Below are positions 8,537 through 15,153 of a stretch of DNA of 64,000 bases, piece after piece. Origin of the DNA: an uncultured Collinsella sp. (GTDB lineage Bacteria; Actinomycetota; Coriobacteriia; Coriobacteriales; Coriobacteriaceae); NCBI GenBank assembly GCA_937923795.1, contig CALDWI010000032.1, positions 1 to 64,000 of the forward strand. The letters are read 5' to 3'. The notes under the pieces are model-generated. The model was not told the DNA's origin, searched no databases, and saw only the letters and a list, made by a program, of their open reading frames with translations. The position numbers and the translations under genes were made by a program. The stretch's first letter is position 1. Each line of letters opens with the position of its first letter.

Positions 8537-9648
8537 TGGCGGCCGGACAGCCGGCGCGCTCCGGTATCGACTTTTCGGCATTTCGCGATTCCAAGCTGGC
8601 CCGCGAGCTCATCGAGCGCATTCATGAGCTTGTCGGCGACCGCGCCATCAACCTTATGGAAGTCTGCGGCACGCATACCGTGAGCATCGGGCGCTATGGC
8701 TTTCGCTCCATCATGCCGGCTGGGCTCAAGCTGCTGAGCGGCCCAGGCTGCCCCGTCTGCGTCACCGCCAACCGCGACATCGACCACGCGATCGCGCTCG
8801 CCAACATAGACCGCGCCATCATCACCACCTTTGGCGACATGATGCGCGTGCCCGGATCGTCCACCTCGCTCGCTGCGCAAAAGGCGGCAGGGCGCGATAT
8901 TCGCATCGTCTACTCCCCGCTCGACGCACTCGACATTGCCGAGCAAAACCCCGATCGTCCGGTCATTTTTATGGGCGTGGGCTTTGAGACCACAACGCCC
9001 ACCATCGCCGCCGCCATCTTGGAAGCCGAGGCACGCGGACTTTTGAACTTTTCGGTCTATTGCGCCCACAAGACCACGCCGCCGGCGTTGCGCGCCATCG
9101 CCAACGACCCCGAGACCGCCATCGACGGCTTTATTCTGCCGGGCCACGTCGCCACCATCACGGGCTTGGCGCCCTTTAGCTTTTTGGTCGATGAGTTCGA
9201 TACCCCGGGCGTGGTCACGGGATTTGAGTCGGTCGATATCCTGCAGGGCATCTGCATGCTGGTCCAGATGGTTGTCGAGGGCAGGCCCGCGATTGGCAAC
9301 GCCTACCGCCGTGGCGTCAACGCAGACGGCAACCCCGTGGCGCGCCAGCTGGTCGAGCAGGTGTTTGAGCCGTGCGACACCACGTGGCGCGGGCTGGGGC
9401 CGATTGCCAACTCGGGCCTTTCCATCCGCCCCGAGTTCTCGCGCTTTGATGCCCGTACCCGCTTTGACGTGCCCGTTGAGGCGACGGTCGAGCCGCGTGG
9501 GTGCCGCTGTGGCGACGTGCTGCGCGGGGCCATTACGCCGAGCAGCTGCCCCATGTTCGGCCACGCTTGTACGCCCGAACATCCCGTCGGCCCCTGCATG
9601 GTGAGCTCCGAGGGCAGCTGCGCAGCATATTTCCGCTACCGAGGCTAA
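8536..9648 (+). CDS. hypD: Hydrogenase maturation protein HypD
   Basis: [4Fe-4S] protein of 370 residues that serves as scaffold, with HypC, for assembly of the Fe(CN)2CO unit. Family motifs are complete: MEVCGTHTVSIGRYG, GPGCPVCVT, GVGFETTTPT, FILPGHVATITG, and the C-terminal cysteine cluster CRCGDVLRG ... CPMFGHACTPEHPVGPCM. The start is GTG, overlapping the hypC stop by one base. It sits between hypC and hypE in the standard order. Confidence 0.97.
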   Translation: MAAGQPARSGIDFSAFRDSKLARELIERIHELVGDRAINLMEVCGTHTVSIGRYGFRSIMPAGLKLLSGPGCPVCVTANRDIDHAIALANIDRAIITTFGDMMRVPGSSTSLAAQKAAGRDIRIVYSPLDALDIAEQNPDRPVIFMGVGFETTTPTIAAAILEAEARGLLNFSVYCAHKTTPPALRAIANDPETAIDGFILPGHVATITGLAPFSFLVDEFDTPGVVTGFESVDILQGICMLVQMVVEGRPAIGNAYRRGVNADGNPVARQLVEQVFEPCDTTWRGLGPIANSGLSIRPEFSRFDARTRFDVPVEATVEPRGCRCGDVLRGAITPSSCPMFGHACTPEHPVGPCMVSSEGSCAAYFRYRG

Positions 9649-9732
9649 TAGGTTCCGCCGTTCTAACGAACGGCGGACCAGTCGACGCTGCGCCTCACCC
9701 ATATAATTCCACCCACGATTGGAGTTTTCGAT

Positions 9733-10767
9733 ATGTCCCATAGCGTTACCGATAGCACCGTCCTGCTGGGTCACGGCTCCGGCGGCCAGATGATGAAACG
9801 CATCATCGACGAGGTCTTTTTGGATGCCTTTGGGTCGCCCGAGCTGCTCGAGGGCAACGACGCCGGCGTCGCTACGCTGCCCGCGAGCGGGCGCATCGCC
9901 ATGTCGACCGACAGCTTTGTAGTCTCGCCGCAGTTCTTCCCCGGTGGCAATATCGGACGCCTCGCCGTATGCGGAACCGTCAACGACGTCGCGACCTCGG
10001 GCGCTAATGTGCGCTACCTCTCATGCGGCTTTATCCTCGAAGAGGGCTATCCCATGGACAAGCTGCGCCAGATTGTGCAGACCATGGCCGAAACGGCACA
10101 TGAGGCAGGTGTGAAGATTATCACCGGCGACACCAAGGTGGTCGAGCGCGGCGGGGCCGACGGCGTCTATATCAATACCGCCGGCGTGGGCGAGGTACCC
10201 GCGGGCGTAGCGCTCAGCGGCGCCAACTGTCAGCCCGGCGATGTCATTCTGGTATCGGGTACGCTGGGCGACCACGGCATCGCCATCATGAGCCAACGCG
10301 AGGGCTTGGCGTTTTCGAGCACGATCGAAAGCGATGCTGCACCGCTCAACCACCTGATTGCCGACGTTCTGGCCGCAGCACCCGACACACGCTGCTTCCG
10401 CGACCCCACGCGCGGTGGCTTGGCGTCCACACTCAACGAGTTTGCGCAGGCCAGCGGCGTTGCCATGGAGATCGACGAGGACGATGTGCCCGTGCGCCCC
10501 GACGTGCAGGCAGCCTGCGAGATGCTCGGCTACGATGTGCTGCAGGTGGCAAACGAGGGCAAGATGGTTGCCGTCGTGCCGGCCGAGCAAGCCGATGCCG
10601 CGCTGAGCGCCATGCGCGCCGCCCGCTACGGCGAGAATGCCGCCATCATCGGTCGCGTACTGCCACTTGCCGAGGGCGCCCATCCCGCCGTGCGCGTGCG
10701 CACCGGCTGGGGCTCGACCCGCATCCTCGACATGCTCGTGGGAGAGCAGCTGCCGAGAATTTGCTAG
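9733..10767 (+). CDS. hypE: Hydrogenase maturation protein HypE
   Basis: Dehydrates the thiocarbamate formed by HypF to thiocyanate, the cyanide donor for the iron of [NiFe] hydrogenase. 344 residues, PurM-like fold. Visible motifs: LLGHGSGGQMM (N-terminal loop), GNDAGVA, STDSFVVSPQFFPGG, GTVNDVATSGA, RDPTRGGLA, and the C-terminal PRIC whose terminal cysteine is the modified residue. The ATG at 9733 follows TTGGAG. The 84-bp gap after hypD is short enough for one operon. The cluster ends here; hypA, hypB and a maturation protease are not in the window. Confidence 0.97.
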   Translation: MSHSVTDSTVLLGHGSGGQMMKRIIDEVFLDAFGSPELLEGNDAGVATLPASGRIAMSTDSFVVSPQFFPGGNIGRLAVCGTVNDVATSGANVRYLSCGFILEEGYPMDKLRQIVQTMAETAHEAGVKIITGDTKVVERGGADGVYINTAGVGEVPAGVALSGANCQPGDVILVSGTLGDHGIAIMSQREGLAFSSTIESDAAPLNHLIADVLAAAPDTRCFRDPTRGGLASTLNEFAQASGVAMEIDEDDVPVRPDVQAACEMLGYDVLQVANEGKMVAVVPAEQADAALSAMRAARYGENAAIIGRVLPLAEGAHPAVRVRTGWGSTRILDMLVGEQLPRIC

Positions 10768-10890
10768 GGCGAAACCACACGGTCGGCGCGATGCGGCCTG
10801 ATACCCCTGGAGATGTTCAGATTCCAAGCACGCCCAACGCGGAAGCCCAGTATTATGGGGTGCGTTTTAAACCCAATGACGGGAGTTTTT

Positions 10891-11559
10891 ATGGCAGCAG
10901 CTTTTTCCCATGTGATCTTTGACCTGGACGGCACCATCCTCAACACACTCGAGGACCTGGCGGCCGCCGGCAACCATACCTGCGAGATGCACGGCTGGCC
11001 CACGTTTGCCGTAGACGAGTACCGCTACAAGGTGGGAAACGGCATGCTCAAGCTGGTTGAGCGCTTTATGCCCGCCGAGTATGCGGGCGACGGCCGCATG
11101 TTTGAGCAGACGCTTGCCGAGTTTAGGGCTTACTACGGCGAGCACAAGGAGGACCACACCGCCCCCTATGCCGGCACGATCGAGATGGTCGACCGCCTGC
11201 GCGCCGCGGGTGTGCAGCTTGCCGTGCTCACTAACAAGGACCACGTCTCGGCGGCTCCGCTTATCGAGAAGTATTTTGGTTCCGAGCGCTTTGCGCTGGT
11301 GCAGGGCCGCGTCGATGCGTTTCCGCCCAAGCCCGAAGCGCCCGTCACGCTTCATGTGATGGAGGAGCTGGGCGCCGAGCCGGCAACCACGCTCTATGTG
11401 GGCGATTCCAATGTCGACGTCCTGACCGGTCACAATGCCGGCCTTAAGAGTGCGGGCGTCAGCTGGGGCTTCCGCGGCCGCGCAGAGCTGGAGTCCGCCG
11501 GCGCCGACTACGTGGCGGACACCCAGGACGAGCTAGCGGCGCTGATTCTGGGCGAGTAA
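10891..11559 (+). CDS. HAD-family phosphatase, phosphoglycolate phosphatase-like
   Basis: Cytosolic haloacid-dehalogenase hydrolase of 222 residues. Motif I is FDLDGTILNTLEDL, motif II AVLTNKD, motif III lysine is in FPPKPEAP, and motif IV is YVGDSNVDVLTG. The helical cap between motifs I and II makes it a C1-cap member of the Gph/PgmB group. The substrate cannot be read from the sequence; phosphoglycolate or a related small phosphate is typical. The start at 10891 is chosen for the GGGAG 7 bp upstream and because the HAD fold begins there. It stands alone, 124 bp after hypE. Confidence 0.92.
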   Translation: MAAAFSHVIFDLDGTILNTLEDLAAAGNHTCEMHGWPTFAVDEYRYKVGNGMLKLVERFMPAEYAGDGRMFEQTLAEFRAYYGEHKEDHTAPYAGTIEMVDRLRAAGVQLAVLTNKDHVSAAPLIEKYFGSERFALVQGRVDAFPPKPEAPVTLHVMEELGAEPATTLYVGDSNVDVLTGHNAGLKSAGVSWGFRGRAELESAGADYVADTQDELAALILGE

Positions 11560-11600
11560 CGAGCGACACTGCTTAACGCAGCTGCGACAATTCTTCCGCG

Positions 11601-11771
11601 CGGAAAGCGCATCCCGTTTTGGAGCTCCGGAATGGGATGCGCTTTCCGTTTGAGACGCATCAGGGAAACCACATCCCGTTTCAGAGCAATATTCCGGGTC
11701 GCACTTTCCGCAACCCACCCCATCCGGAAACCGCGACCCACTATTCGGCCAAAAACCGGGTCGCGGTTTCC
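11601..11771. repeat. Three tandem hairpin units with changing stems
   Basis: Unit 1: perfect 15-bp arms at 11601-11615 and 11634-11648 (CGGAAAGCGCATCCC). Unit 2 (about 11663-11710) has arms that pair only partly. Unit 3: perfect 14-bp arms at 11726-11739 and 11758-11771 (GGAAACCGCGACCC). Read in matching orientation the loops are alike (GTTTTGGAGC, GTTTCAGAGC, GTTTTTGGCC) while the stems differ. This fills most of the gap after the HAD phosphatase. Confidence 0.75.
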
Positions 11772-11791
11772 CAAGCACTCGATGCAACGCT

Positions 11792-11846
11792 GGCACAAGG
11801 AGCGCCCCCAACTGCCGCCTGGTCATTTAAGAACGTCCCCAATGAC
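11792..11846. repeat. REP-like pair (GGGGAC family)
   Basis: An inverted unit GGCACAAGGAGCGCCCCCAA...GCC (11792-11819) is followed by GTCATTTAAGAACGTCCCC and AATGAC (11822-11846). Both are members of the dispersed GGGGAC repeat family in this window. Confidence 0.75.
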
Positions 11847-11872
11847 TACAAGTGCCGCACCATGGCAACGAC

Positions 11873-12034
11873 GCAGGTAGAGAATGGACAACGAGCGACG
11901 TCCAGGACGAACAAGTTGGCATGAAAAAGGCGAGGCATAGACCTTCTGGTCATGCCTCGCCTTTTGAATGACAAATTGTCGTCCTGGGCGGCGCGCAGCG
12001 TCAACTGGTTACGCGGTTCGTAGAACCGCGTAAC
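11873..12034 (-). repeat. 162-bp structured element abutting a stop codon, copy 1
   Basis: On the reverse strand it begins four bases after the stop of the lipoprotein gene with a perfect GTTACGCGGTTC/GAACCGCGTAAC hairpin. CGCTGCGCG follows, then a long stem (CCAGGACGA/TCGTCCTGG arms) that encloses a terminator hairpin GGCGAGGCAT/ATGCCTCGCC with inner GACCAGAAGGTC and a T5 tail. The element ends with CGCTCGTTGTCC and TCTCTACCTGC. Copy 2 at 13875-14036 has the same length and layout with different stem sequences. Confidence 0.8.
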
Positions 12035-12037
12035 CCC

Positions 12038-12595
12038 CTAGCTCAGCATTGCATCCATCATCTCGGAGTTGACGGAGTCGTCGGCAGACCACTCACCGTC
12101 GTCGTTGCAGGTGTACTTGAAGATAACCGTGGTCTTTCTGGGCTCGGTGGCCTTGGTCACATCGACCATAACCTGACCGGCCATCTTGTACAGCTCGTCA
12201 TCGGAAGGAACCGTGTCAAGCGCAGCGACCTTCTCCTGATACTGGGTGGAGAAGTCCTCGACGATCTTGTTCATAGACTTGCAGGTGATGGAGACCTCGG
12301 CGGTCGCGACACCCTTGTCCTCGTCGACCGTCACGTCGCCGATCTTGTAGTCAAAGCCCTCGAGATAGGTCTTGGCATACTCCTTGGGATCGATACCCAG
12401 CTGCTCGAACTCGTCGCCCGAAGCCTCCTCCAGACCAGAGAGGAAGTCGTCGCCACCGTTCTTGACCTCGTCAAACTGCGTCGTAAGATCCTCGGTGATG
12501 AGCTCCTCAACCGAAGGACCTCCACAGCCGGAAAGCACGACCACGCATGCAACCAAGACGGCCATGAGGGGCGCAAGCAGCAGCTTCTTTTTCAT
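12038..12595 (-). CDS. Putative lipoprotein, function unknown
   Basis: 185-residue precursor exported by Sec and lipid-anchored. Signal peptide MKKKLLLAPLMAVLVAC followed by the lipobox VVLSGC (Cys near residue 25). The mature part is acidic and soluble (VEELITEDLTTQFDEVKNG, YKIGDVTVDEDKGVATAEV), with an alternating-strand C-terminus resembling small cell-surface lipoproteins of Coriobacteriia and clostridia. I do not recognise a catalytic motif. The start at 12593-12595 is supported by GGGAGGAACAAC just upstream and by the signal peptide; longer in-frame extensions have no such features. Transcription ends in the structured element directly downstream. Confidence 0.85.
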   Translation of the reverse strand: MKKKLLLAPLMAVLVACVVVLSGCGGPSVEELITEDLTTQFDEVKNGGDDFLSGLEEASGDEFEQLGIDPKEYAKTYLEGFDYKIGDVTVDEDKGVATAEVSITCKSMNKIVEDFSTQYQEKVAALDTVPSDDELYKMAGQVMVDVTKATEPRKTTVIFKYTCNDDGEWSADDSVNSEMMDAMLS

Positions 12596-12773
12596 GTTGT
12601 TCCTCCCAATGAGCGGCACCGCGCTTCCCGGACGCGGCACACGTTGTAATAAGTAAGCCCATACTATCCACTTATGAACACCCTCGGCAACGCGAAGGCG
12701 CGGTCGGTTCGTTTTAGCGTCCGAACGGTTTGCAAGCCCGCCCAACGTGCAATAAAACGCTTCCCCGCGATGT

Positions 12774-12808
12774 AATAAAAAAGGTGGCCGGAAAACCCGA
12801 CCACCCTT
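12774..12808 (-). terminator. Rho-independent terminator after the PTS EIIA gene
   Basis: On the reverse strand GGTGGTCGG and CCGGCCACC form a stem with a GTTTT loop followed by TTTTTTATT. It begins about 25 bp after the stop of the EIIA gene. Confidence 0.85.
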
Positions 12809-12831
12809 GCACATCCTTTGGATGCCACAGT

Positions 12832-13368
12832 TTACTTGCGGACGACCTTGACGATGGCGTCACCGGCGGCGACGGCGGAGTCGGCCTCGACGGCGAGTTC
12901 GACATCGGCAAACTCGGCGGTGTTGGACACGGCCACGACGACGCAGTCCTTGTAACCGGCAGCGGCGATCTTGGCGCGGTCGATCTTGAGTATGGGCTGG
13001 CCGGCCTTCACGACGTCGTCGGCCTTGACGAAGCCCTCGAAGCCGTCACCGTTCATGTTGACGGTATCGACGCCAACGTGCACCAGAACCTCGATGCCGC
13101 TATCGGACTGCAGACCCACGGCGTGACCCATGGTGACGGTCACCTTACCGTCGCAGGGAGCGTAGACCAGATCGTCCTCGGGCCACACGGCACAGCCCTT
13201 GCCCAGAACCTCGCCACCAAAGACGGGATCGGGCACGTCGGCCATCTTGATGACCTTGCCCTTGACGGGCGAGCACAGCACGTCGGCGCCAGCAGAAGCA
13301 GAGATGGAGGCCGGAGCAGCGGCAGCCGCGGGCTCAGCCTTCTTCTTGAACATATCAAACAGACCCAT
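12832..13368 (-). CDS. PTS glucose-type EIIA component
   Basis: Cytosolic phosphocarrier of 178 residues that passes phosphate from HPr to a sugar EIIB. After a short linker (MGLFDMFKKKAEP and an Ala/Ser stretch) the EIIA-Glc fold covers residues 28-175: SPVKGKVIKMADVPDPVF, LGKGCAVWP, and the active-site histidine in EVLVHVGVDTV, which follows the second conserved histidine in MGHAVGL. It is a single-domain EIIA not fused to EIIBC, so it probably serves several permeases encoded elsewhere. The start at 13366-13368 gives normal length and is preceded by AGGAGAAAAC; an in-frame extension to 13743 has no family similarity. Terminator at 12774-12808. Confidence 0.93.
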   Translation of the reverse strand: MGLFDMFKKKAEPAAAAAPASISASAGADVLCSPVKGKVIKMADVPDPVFGGEVLGKGCAVWPEDDLVYAPCDGKVTVTMGHAVGLQSDSGIEVLVHVGVDTVNMNGDGFEGFVKADDVVKAGQPILKIDRAKIAAAGYKDCVVVAVSNTAEFADVELAVEADSAVAAGDAIVKVVRK

Positions 13369-13644
13369 ACGTTTTCTCCTCTTGATTAAGCGCAACGTTG
13401 TGCGCATGCCTATGGTAATTATAGTGCCAAATGGTTCAAATGCTAAGGTGGGGACTCGAATCGCGAGCCCTTCCCTGTAGCGCTCGTGGAATGGAGCGTC
13501 TCCTTTGCATCGCGGATCGATAAGCCGAGTATCGCCCGCGCACGGGACGGGCAGAAGCGGGCGCGCCAAACCCGGCACTTCTTTTCGCTCTCGAGTCCTG
13601 TCGCCGCCCCGTCCCTGACACTTCCTGATACCGACCGAAACGTG

Positions 13645-13669
13645 CCAAAATAAAACCGTCCCTTTTTGG
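13645..13669. repeat. GGGACRG-type repeat arm
   Basis: CCAAAATAAAACCGTCCC followed by TTTTTGG matches the right arm of the nikR-hypF inverted repeat (5413-5436) apart from small differences. It also contains its own CCAAAA/TTTTGG ends. Confidence 0.6.
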
Positions 13670-13708
13670 TAGGTTTGGCGAGTGTGGATTTTCGGACGCT
13701 TAACTAAC

Positions 13709-13772
13709 GAGCGTGGATAATCTCCCACTTTGAGCCTGCACACAGGCCAAAAACGGGAGATTATCCACGCTC
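13709..13772. repeat. 18-bp perfect inverted repeat
   Basis: GAGCGTGGATAATCTCCC at 13709-13726 and its exact complement at 13755-13772 enclose a 28-bp loop that itself contains GCCTG-CACA-CAGGC. A similarly built palindrome with other stem sequences is at 18027-18085. Confidence 0.8.
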
Positions 13773-13782
13773 ATTCCTGAGT

Positions 13783-13809
13783 AGTCATTTATGAACGTCC
13801 CCAATGACT
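13783..13809. repeat. REP-like GGGGAC repeat
   Basis: AGTCATTTATGAACGTCCCC followed by AATGACT: the ends AGTCATT/AATGACT are complementary. This is one of at least eight copies of the motif in the window, here next to the 18-bp palindrome. Confidence 0.8.
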
Positions 13810-13874
13810 AGTCCGGCAACGCCGATGTTTCGGCAACGACAGCGAGCGAGCCGCATTCGGAGCAAGACGACGCC

Positions 13875-14036
13875 GCAGGTAGAGAACGGACAGCGAGCGG
13901 GTCGCATTTGAGACAAGGTGACGTGAAACGAAAGGGCGCTGACCTTCTGGTCGCGCCCTTGAAGTTGAACGTCAGATTGTCCAAATGCGGCCCGCGCAGC
14001 GTCGAGCAGTTACGGCGTTTGGTAAAACGCCGTAAC
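13875..14036 (-). repeat. 162-bp structured element abutting the pyrE stop, copy 2
   Basis: On the reverse strand it starts at the pyrE stop codon with a GTTACGGCGTTT/AAAACGCCGTAAC hairpin. Then come CGCTGCGCG and a long stem (CCGCATTTGGACAA... against TTGTCTCAAATGCG, and TGACGT/ACGTCA) enclosing GGGCGC/GCGCCC with inner GACCAGAAGGTC. It ends in CGCTCGCTGTCC and TCTCTACCTGC. Compared with copy 1 the stems differ but remain paired. Confidence 0.8.
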
Positions 14037-14716
14037 TAACGTGCTCCGTACTGCTCGTAGTAGGCGTCGATGGCGGTCTTGAGCTCGTCGTCGATGACAA
14101 CCTTGCCGTCGATCTCGTGGTTGTAGAGGGTCTCGACGACCTCAGCCATGGAGACGATGCTCGCGACGGGGAAACCGTACTTGGCCTCGATCTCCTTCTG
14201 CGCGGTGGTCACACCGCCCTTGCCGACCTCCATGCGGTTGAGGGACACGATCAGGCCCTTGATCTCGACATCGGCAGCAGCCTTGACCTTGGGATAGGTC
14301 TCGTCGATGGACTTGCCGCTGGTGGTAACGTCCTCGACCATGACCACACGGTCGCCGTCCTTGGGCTCATAACCCAGCAGGTTGCCCTTATCGGCACCGT
14401 GGTCCTTGGCCTCCTTGCGGTCGCAGCAGTACTTGACCTCCTTGCCGTACAGCTCGTGGTAGGCAATTGCGGTCACGACGGCCAGCGGAATACCCTTGTA
14501 GGCCGGTCCAAACAGCACATCAAAGTCGTCGCCAAAGTTATCGTGGATGGCCTGGGCGTAATACTCGCCCAGCTTCTTGAGCTGATAGCCCGTCACGTAA
14601 GCGCCGGCGTTCATAAAGAACGGGGACTGACGGCCGCTCTTGAGCGTAAAGCTGCCGAACTTAAGGACGTCGGACTCGACCATAAACTTGATGAACTCTT
14701 GCTTGTAAGCCTCCAT
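14036..14716 (-). CDS. pyrE: Orotate phosphoribosyltransferase
   Basis: Converts orotate and PRPP to OMP in de novo pyrimidine synthesis; cytosolic dimer. 226 residues. The PRPP-binding motif is VVMVEDVTTSGKS (around residue 118-130), the flexible catalytic loop is RKEAKDHGADKGN, and LKSGRQSPFFMNAG is the N-terminal phosphate and orotate region. The start at 14714-14716 follows GAGAGGAGCCC. It is a single gene with no other pyr gene beside it. The structured 162-bp element begins at its stop codon. The upstream region is shared with the divergent mgtA leader. Confidence 0.96.
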   Translation of the reverse strand: MEAYKQEFIKFMVESDVLKFGSFTLKSGRQSPFFMNAGAYVTGYQLKKLGEYYAQAIHDNFGDDFDVLFGPAYKGIPLAVVTAIAYHELYGKEVKYCCDRKEAKDHGADKGNLLGYEPKDGDRVVMVEDVTTSGKSIDETYPKVKAAADVEIKGLIVSLNRMEVGKGGVTTAQKEIEAKYGFPVASIVSMAEVVETLYNHEIDGKVVIDDELKTAIDAYYEQYGAR

Positions 14717-14842
14717 GCGGGCTCCTCTCGTAATCGCGTACGTGCCTTCCAGTTTAGCGCAGGCGAAGCGTAGATGCGGGCGCGCTTTGGGGCCACGGCA
14801 TTCTGTAAAGGCTTTGTCAGGGGGAATGGTTTTCCGAACAAT

Positions 14843-14875
14843 GGGGTTGACATGTCAAACCCCCTCATCAAGAAT
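14843..14875 (+). promoter_or_regulatory. Candidate mgtA promoter with palindromic operator
   Basis: TTGACA at 14847-14852 and AAGAAT at 14870-14875 are spaced 17 bp. The -35 lies inside GGGGTTGACATGTCAAACCCC, whose centre TTGACATGTCAA is a perfect 12-bp palindrome. The -10 is weak, as expected of a regulated promoter. The predicted transcript would carry a leader of about 270 nt before mgtA. Confidence 0.5.
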
Positions 14876-14942
14876 ACGGGCGGATTAAAAAGGGGTACAA
14901 GATACCCAAAGCGCGCTGCGCTCAGCCTTTAGGAGGTGTGCC

Positions 14943-15014
14943 ATGGAAGGCAGTCCTAGTCGAAAAACCTGCATGTCGCCCTCGGCACGCCGCGAGGACT
15001 CCGCACACGCATAA
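14943..15014 (+). CDS. 23-codon leader peptide upstream of mgtA
   Basis: ATG at 14943 preceded by a near-perfect TAGGAGGTGTGCC ribosome site. It encodes MEGSPSRKTCMSPS followed by ARREDSAHA and stops at 15012-15014. It sits in the leader between the candidate promoter and mgtA, 139 bp before the mgtA start. The arrangement parallels the mgtL leader peptide of enterobacterial mgtA, which senses Mg2+ and proline through translation; the peptide itself is not homologous. A regulatory role is inferred from the strong ribosome site in a place where no protein gene is expected. Confidence 0.55.
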   Translation: MEGSPSRKTCMSPSARREDSAHA

Positions 15015-15040
15015 ACGCCACCGGCAGATCGCCAAAACCA

Positions 15041-15068
15041 CCACAAAGGCGCGCTGCACCCTTTGTGG
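15041..15068 (+). promoter_or_regulatory. Leader hairpin between the leader peptide and mgtA
   Basis: CCACAAAGG (15041-15049) and CCTTTGTGG (15060-15068) pair perfectly, 26 bp after the leader-peptide stop. A TTTTTT run follows at about 15103-15108. The same CACAAAGG/CCTTTGTG pairing recurs in a longer repeat at 28544-28590, so this could be a repeat recruited into the leader. Confidence 0.45.
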
Positions 15069-15153
15069 GCTCAAGAGCTTGACGTGAGCGACATCTAGGT
15101 TTTTTGATGCAAATACGACACGTACGCTAACTCCCCTCAACAAGGAGGACCCT

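Noticed and set aside
13441..13475. tRNA-like T-arm (GATTCGAGTC on the reverse strand) next to CCCCACC
   Set aside because: The bases flanking the loop do not form a T-stem, and no matching GGTGGGG acceptor arm, D-arm or anticodon arm lies at the right distance.
14717..15153. M-box or other known riboswitch upstream of mgtA
   Set aside because: I could not find the conserved M-box segments; the leader is better described by the small ORF and a single hairpin.
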